Shown here: piece by piece, positions 18,128 through 20,153 of the stretch
Layout of the letters: every line of letters begins with the position of its first letter
Numbering within the stretch: the stretch's first letter is position 1
NCBI GenBank assembly: GCA_016712535.1
Contig: JADJQW010000006.1
Coordinates: forward strand, 1-20,153
Source: Flavobacteriales bacterium
GTDB taxonomy: Bacteria; Bacteroidota; Bacteroidia; Flavobacteriales_F; PHOS-HE28
DNA length: 20,153 nucleotides
Direction of reading: 5' to 3'
Translations under genes and position numbers: made by a program
The notes under the pieces: generated by a model
What the model saw: the letters and a program-made list of their open reading frames with translations, nothing else
Told to the model about the DNA's origin: nothing
The model's database searches: none

Positions 18128-18634
18128 ATGAAACACCTGTTCTCCCTGCTGGTGGTGCTCTTGGGCACCTGTGTCATGGCCCAGCCTACCGACTCCCGTG
18201 TGCTTGAGGTCACTGGGCGTATCAGCGATGGCGACAAGAAGCTGGCCGGCTGCGAAGTGGTGGTATATGAGGGAAATGAAATCGTGGCGACGCAGCTAAC
18301 CGATAAGAGTGGCCGCTTCGGACTCGGGCTCGGCCTTCAGAAGGAGTTCGCCATCGTGTTCCAGAAAGAAGGTTTCCTGCCCAAGCGCATGCTGGTTGAT
18401 ACGCGCGGCAAAGTGCCCGCGGAACTGGAGAACCTCGTTCCCATTGAGATGGAGATGAGCATGCTGCGCGCAGAGAAGTACGAGGGCGCCGATACCGATG
18501 TCCTCGATTTCCCCTTTGCCATGGTGAAGTGGAACCGCCAAGTGCTGGCCTTCGTGCAGGAGCAGTACACGGCAGGCATGATGCGCGCCAATGGCGCTGC
18601 CCTGCTGCAAGCCGGCCGTTCCGTCAAGCACTGA
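18128..18634 (+). CDS. Small secreted protein with carboxypeptidase-regulatory-like domain
   Basis: The 168-residue product has a signal peptide, MKHLFSLLVVLLGTCVMAQ. Residues ~27-105 form a beta-sandwich of carboxypeptidase-regulatory type: LEVTGRISDGDKKLAGCEV, then TDKSGRFGLGL and FQKEGFLPKRMLVDT, the usual pattern in Bacteroidota surface proteins. The remainder is helical (FAMVKWNRQVLAFVQEQYT) with no recognised domain. It lacks a T9SS sorting domain, so it is probably periplasmic. It lies between the hairpin of the second T9SS gene and the kynurenine-pathway genes. A link to either is not shown by the sequence; function unknown. The start is clear: ATG directly before the signal peptide, with no Shine-Dalgarno sequence. 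Confidence 0.8.
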   Translation: MKHLFSLLVVLLGTCVMAQPTDSRVLEVTGRISDGDKKLAGCEVVVYEGNEIVATQLTDKSGRFGLGLGLQKEFAIVFQKEGFLPKRMLVDTRGKVPAELENLVPIEMEMSMLRAEKYEGADTDVLDFPFAMVKWNRQVLAFVQEQYTAGMMRANGAALLQAGRSVKH

Positions 18635-18691
18635 CGGCCCAACCGCCCGCTCTTCGCCAGGCCCATCGCATCGTGCGTTGGCTGCCTCCGC

Positions 18692-18701
18692 TACATTGCG
18701 G
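18692..18701 (+). promoter_or_regulatory. Possible -7 box TACATTGCGG before nbaC
   Basis: TACATTGCGG resembles the recurring TAnnTTCGCC box (TTGC in place of TTCG) and lies 22 bases before the ATG of the dioxygenase gene. The 89-base gap after the preceding gene suggests a separate transcription unit. Confidence 0.3.
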
Positions 18702-18723
18702 CGGCAATACCACGCCCACGCCC

Positions 18724-19254
18724 ATGCCAATCCGTCGCCCCTTCAACCTGCAGCAATGGATCGCCGATAACCGCGACCTGCTGAAGCCCCCTGTCGGCAA
18801 CAAGAATCTGTACGCCGATGCCGGCGACTACATCGTGATGATCGTGGGCGGCCCCAACGCCCGCAAGGACTACCACTTCAACGAGACCGAAGAGCTCTTC
18901 TACCAATTGGAGGGCGACATCGAAGTGGGCATCCAAGAGGATGGCAAGGCGGTGACCATCCCCATCAAGCAGGGCGAGATGTTCCTGCTGCCCGCCAACG
19001 TGCCGCACCAGCCGCGCCGCGGGCCGAATACGGTTGGTCTGGTGATCGAGGTGAAGCGCGACGACCGCGAGATGCTCGACGGCCTGCAGTGGTACTGCGA
19101 GCAGTGCAACAATCGCCTGCACGAGTACCGTTTCGTGTTGCACAACATCGAGAAGGATTTCCTGCCGCGCTTCCGCGAGTTCTACGCCAGCGTTGACCTG
19201 CGCACCTGCAAGCAATGCGGCCATGTGATGGAGACCGATCCGCGCTTCGTGTGA
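18724..19254 (+). CDS. nbaC: 3-hydroxyanthranilate 3,4-dioxygenase
   Basis: This cytoplasmic Fe(II) cupin enzyme opens the ring of 3-hydroxyanthranilate to 2-amino-3-carboxymuconate semialdehyde in tryptophan/kynurenine catabolism. The 176-residue product aligns in register with the characterised bacterial enzyme: iron ligands His51 and Glu57 in DYHFNETEELFYQ and His95 in NVPHQPRR, and the substrate-binding Arg47 and Arg99. The C-terminal rubredoxin-like metal site is complete: Cys125 and Cys128 (CEQC), Cys162 and Cys165 (CKQC). The ATG at 18724 gives exactly this numbering. The stop is 8 bases before the ACMSD gene, whose product acts next on the unstable semialdehyde, so the two are almost certainly co-transcribed. 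The eukaryotic symbol is HAAO. Confidence 0.96.
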   Translation: MPIRRPFNLQQWIADNRDLLKPPVGNKNLYADAGDYIVMIVGGPNARKDYHFNETEELFYQLEGDIEVGIQEDGKAVTIPIKQGEMFLLPANVPHQPRRGPNTVGLVIEVKRDDREMLDGLQWYCEQCNNRLHEYRFVLHNIEKDFLPRFREFYASVDLRTCKQCGHVMETDPRFV

Positions 19255-19262
19255 TTCCTGAC

Positions 19263-20153
19263 ATGGCGGAGCTCTTCTCCATCGACATCCACACGCACAT
19301 CCTTCCGGAGAATATCCCGGATTTCGGCGCACGCTACGGCTACCGCGGCTTCATCCACTTGGATCATCATAGGCCCGGCTGCGCGCGCATGATGATGGAC
19401 GACAAGTTCTTCCGTGAGGTGCAAGCCAATTGCTGGGACCCCGCAACGCGCTTGGCCGAATGCGATGCGCAGCAGGTGCATGTGCAGGTGTTGAGCACGG
19501 TGCCCGTCATGTTCAGCTATTGGGCCAAGCCGCACGATACGCTCGATCTATCCATGTTCCTCAACGACCACATCGCGGGCATCGTGCAGAAGTGGCCGCA
19601 GCGCTTCGTGGGCCTGGGCACCGTGCCCATGCAAGAGCCGGAACTCGCCATCAAGGAATTGGAGCGCTGCAAGTCGATCGGCCTTGTCGGCATCCAGATC
19701 GGCACGCACATCAACGGCATGAACCTCGGCGAGCCGCGCCTGCTACAAGTTTCTGAAGCCTGCCAAGAATTAGGCATGGCCGTTTTCGTGCATCCCTGGG
19801 ACATGATGGGCGCCGATCGCATGGACAAGTACTGGATGCCCTGGCTGGTGGGCATGCCGGTGGAGACCACCACTGCCATCGTGAGCATGATCTTCAGCGG
19901 GCTATTTGAGAAGCTCCCGAAACTACGCGTCGCCTTCGCGCACGGCGGCGGATCCTTCCCCGCCACGTTGGGCCGCATCGAGCATGGCTTCATCATGCGT
20001 CCGGACCTCTGCGCGGTGGACAACAACGTGAACCCGCGCGAATACATGGGCCGCTTCTGGATCGATGCGCTGGTGCATGACCCTGCGGTGCTGCGGCATG
20101 TGGTTGATCTCTTCGGCGCCAACCGTGTGGCCATGGGCGCCGGCTATCCGTTC
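19263..20153 (+). CDS. nbaD: 2-amino-3-carboxymuconate-6-semialdehyde decarboxylase (ACMSD), 3' partial
   Basis: ACMSD is a zinc amidohydrolase-fold decarboxylase that directs the dioxygenase product to 2-aminomuconate semialdehyde, away from quinolinate and NAD. The visible 297 residues run off the window end. Metal ligands His10 and His12 (DIHTH) and His177 (FVHPWD), the substrate Arg51 (FFREVQ) and the catalytic His227 (FAHGGGSFP) are present. NCWDPATRLAECD and TVPVMFSYWAKPHD are typical family blocks. The conserved zinc ligand Asp294 of the GSDYPF/GTDYPF motif is replaced by Gly: the sequence reads GAGYPF (codon GGC at 20142-20144). This could be a real variant or a base error. Start at 19263, 8 bases after the dioxygenase stop. 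Confidence 0.93.
   Translation, partial: MAELFSIDIHTHILPENIPDFGARYGYRGFIHLDHHRPGCARMMMDDKFFREVQANCWDPATRLAECDAQQVHVQVLSTVPVMFSYWAKPHDTLDLSMFLNDHIAGIVQKWPQRFVGLGTVPMQEPELAIKELERCKSIGLVGIQIGTHINGMNLGEPRLLQVSEACQELGMAVFVHPWDMMGADRMDKYWMPWLVGMPVETTTAIVSMIFSGLFEKLPKLRVAFAHGGGSFPATLGRIEHGFIMRPDLCAVDNNVNPREYMGRFWIDALVHDPAVLRHVVDLFGANRVAMGAGYPF

Overview
The window looks like a chromosome segment of a high-GC member of the Bacteroidota, most likely an aerobic Flavobacteriales-type lineage. Evidence: two large secreted proteins ending in type IX secretion (T9SS) sorting domains, a secreted amidohydrolase pair typical of flavobacteria, tryptophan breakdown genes of the kynurenine route, and recurrent TAnnTTCGCC boxes just upstream of start codons, which resemble the Bacteroidota -7 promoter element (TAnnTTTG). 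Placement is by family recognition only; no 16S rRNA or tRNA gene was seen.

Layout. 1-1188: C-terminal part of an S9 serine peptidase. 1204-1780: small Doc/Fic-type toxin-antitoxin-like pair. 1841-6301: two secreted amidohydrolase-like proteins in tandem, converging tail to tail on trpS (6295-7265, minus). 7266-7508: spacer with a long inverted repeat, then an orphan DUF433 antitoxin-like gene (minus). 7796-10650: plsC-type acyltransferase, gatC, a DUF4349 lipoprotein and an HMA-MauE fusion membrane protein. 10662-11587 (minus): a CPBP-family membrane protein that has lost several signature residues. 11757-18025: two large modular T9SS cargo proteins, each followed by a strong hairpin. 18128-18634: a small secreted regulatory-domain protein. 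18724-20153: 3-hydroxyanthranilate 3,4-dioxygenase followed by ACMSD, cut by the window edge.

How the genes work together. The last two encode consecutive steps of tryptophan/kynurenine catabolism. The S9 peptidase and amidohydrolases suggest extracellular or periplasmic peptide turnover. The two cargo proteins are probably surface-bound or released structural or adhesive proteins. TrpS, GatC and the acyltransferase are housekeeping.

Quality caveat. Seven clearly conserved genes, including the essential trpS, are each broken by one or more single-base-type frameshifts (about 20 in 20 kb, several at C or T runs). This pattern fits uncorrected long-read indels much better than real gene decay. 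I therefore give whole-gene spans and note the frame breaks.
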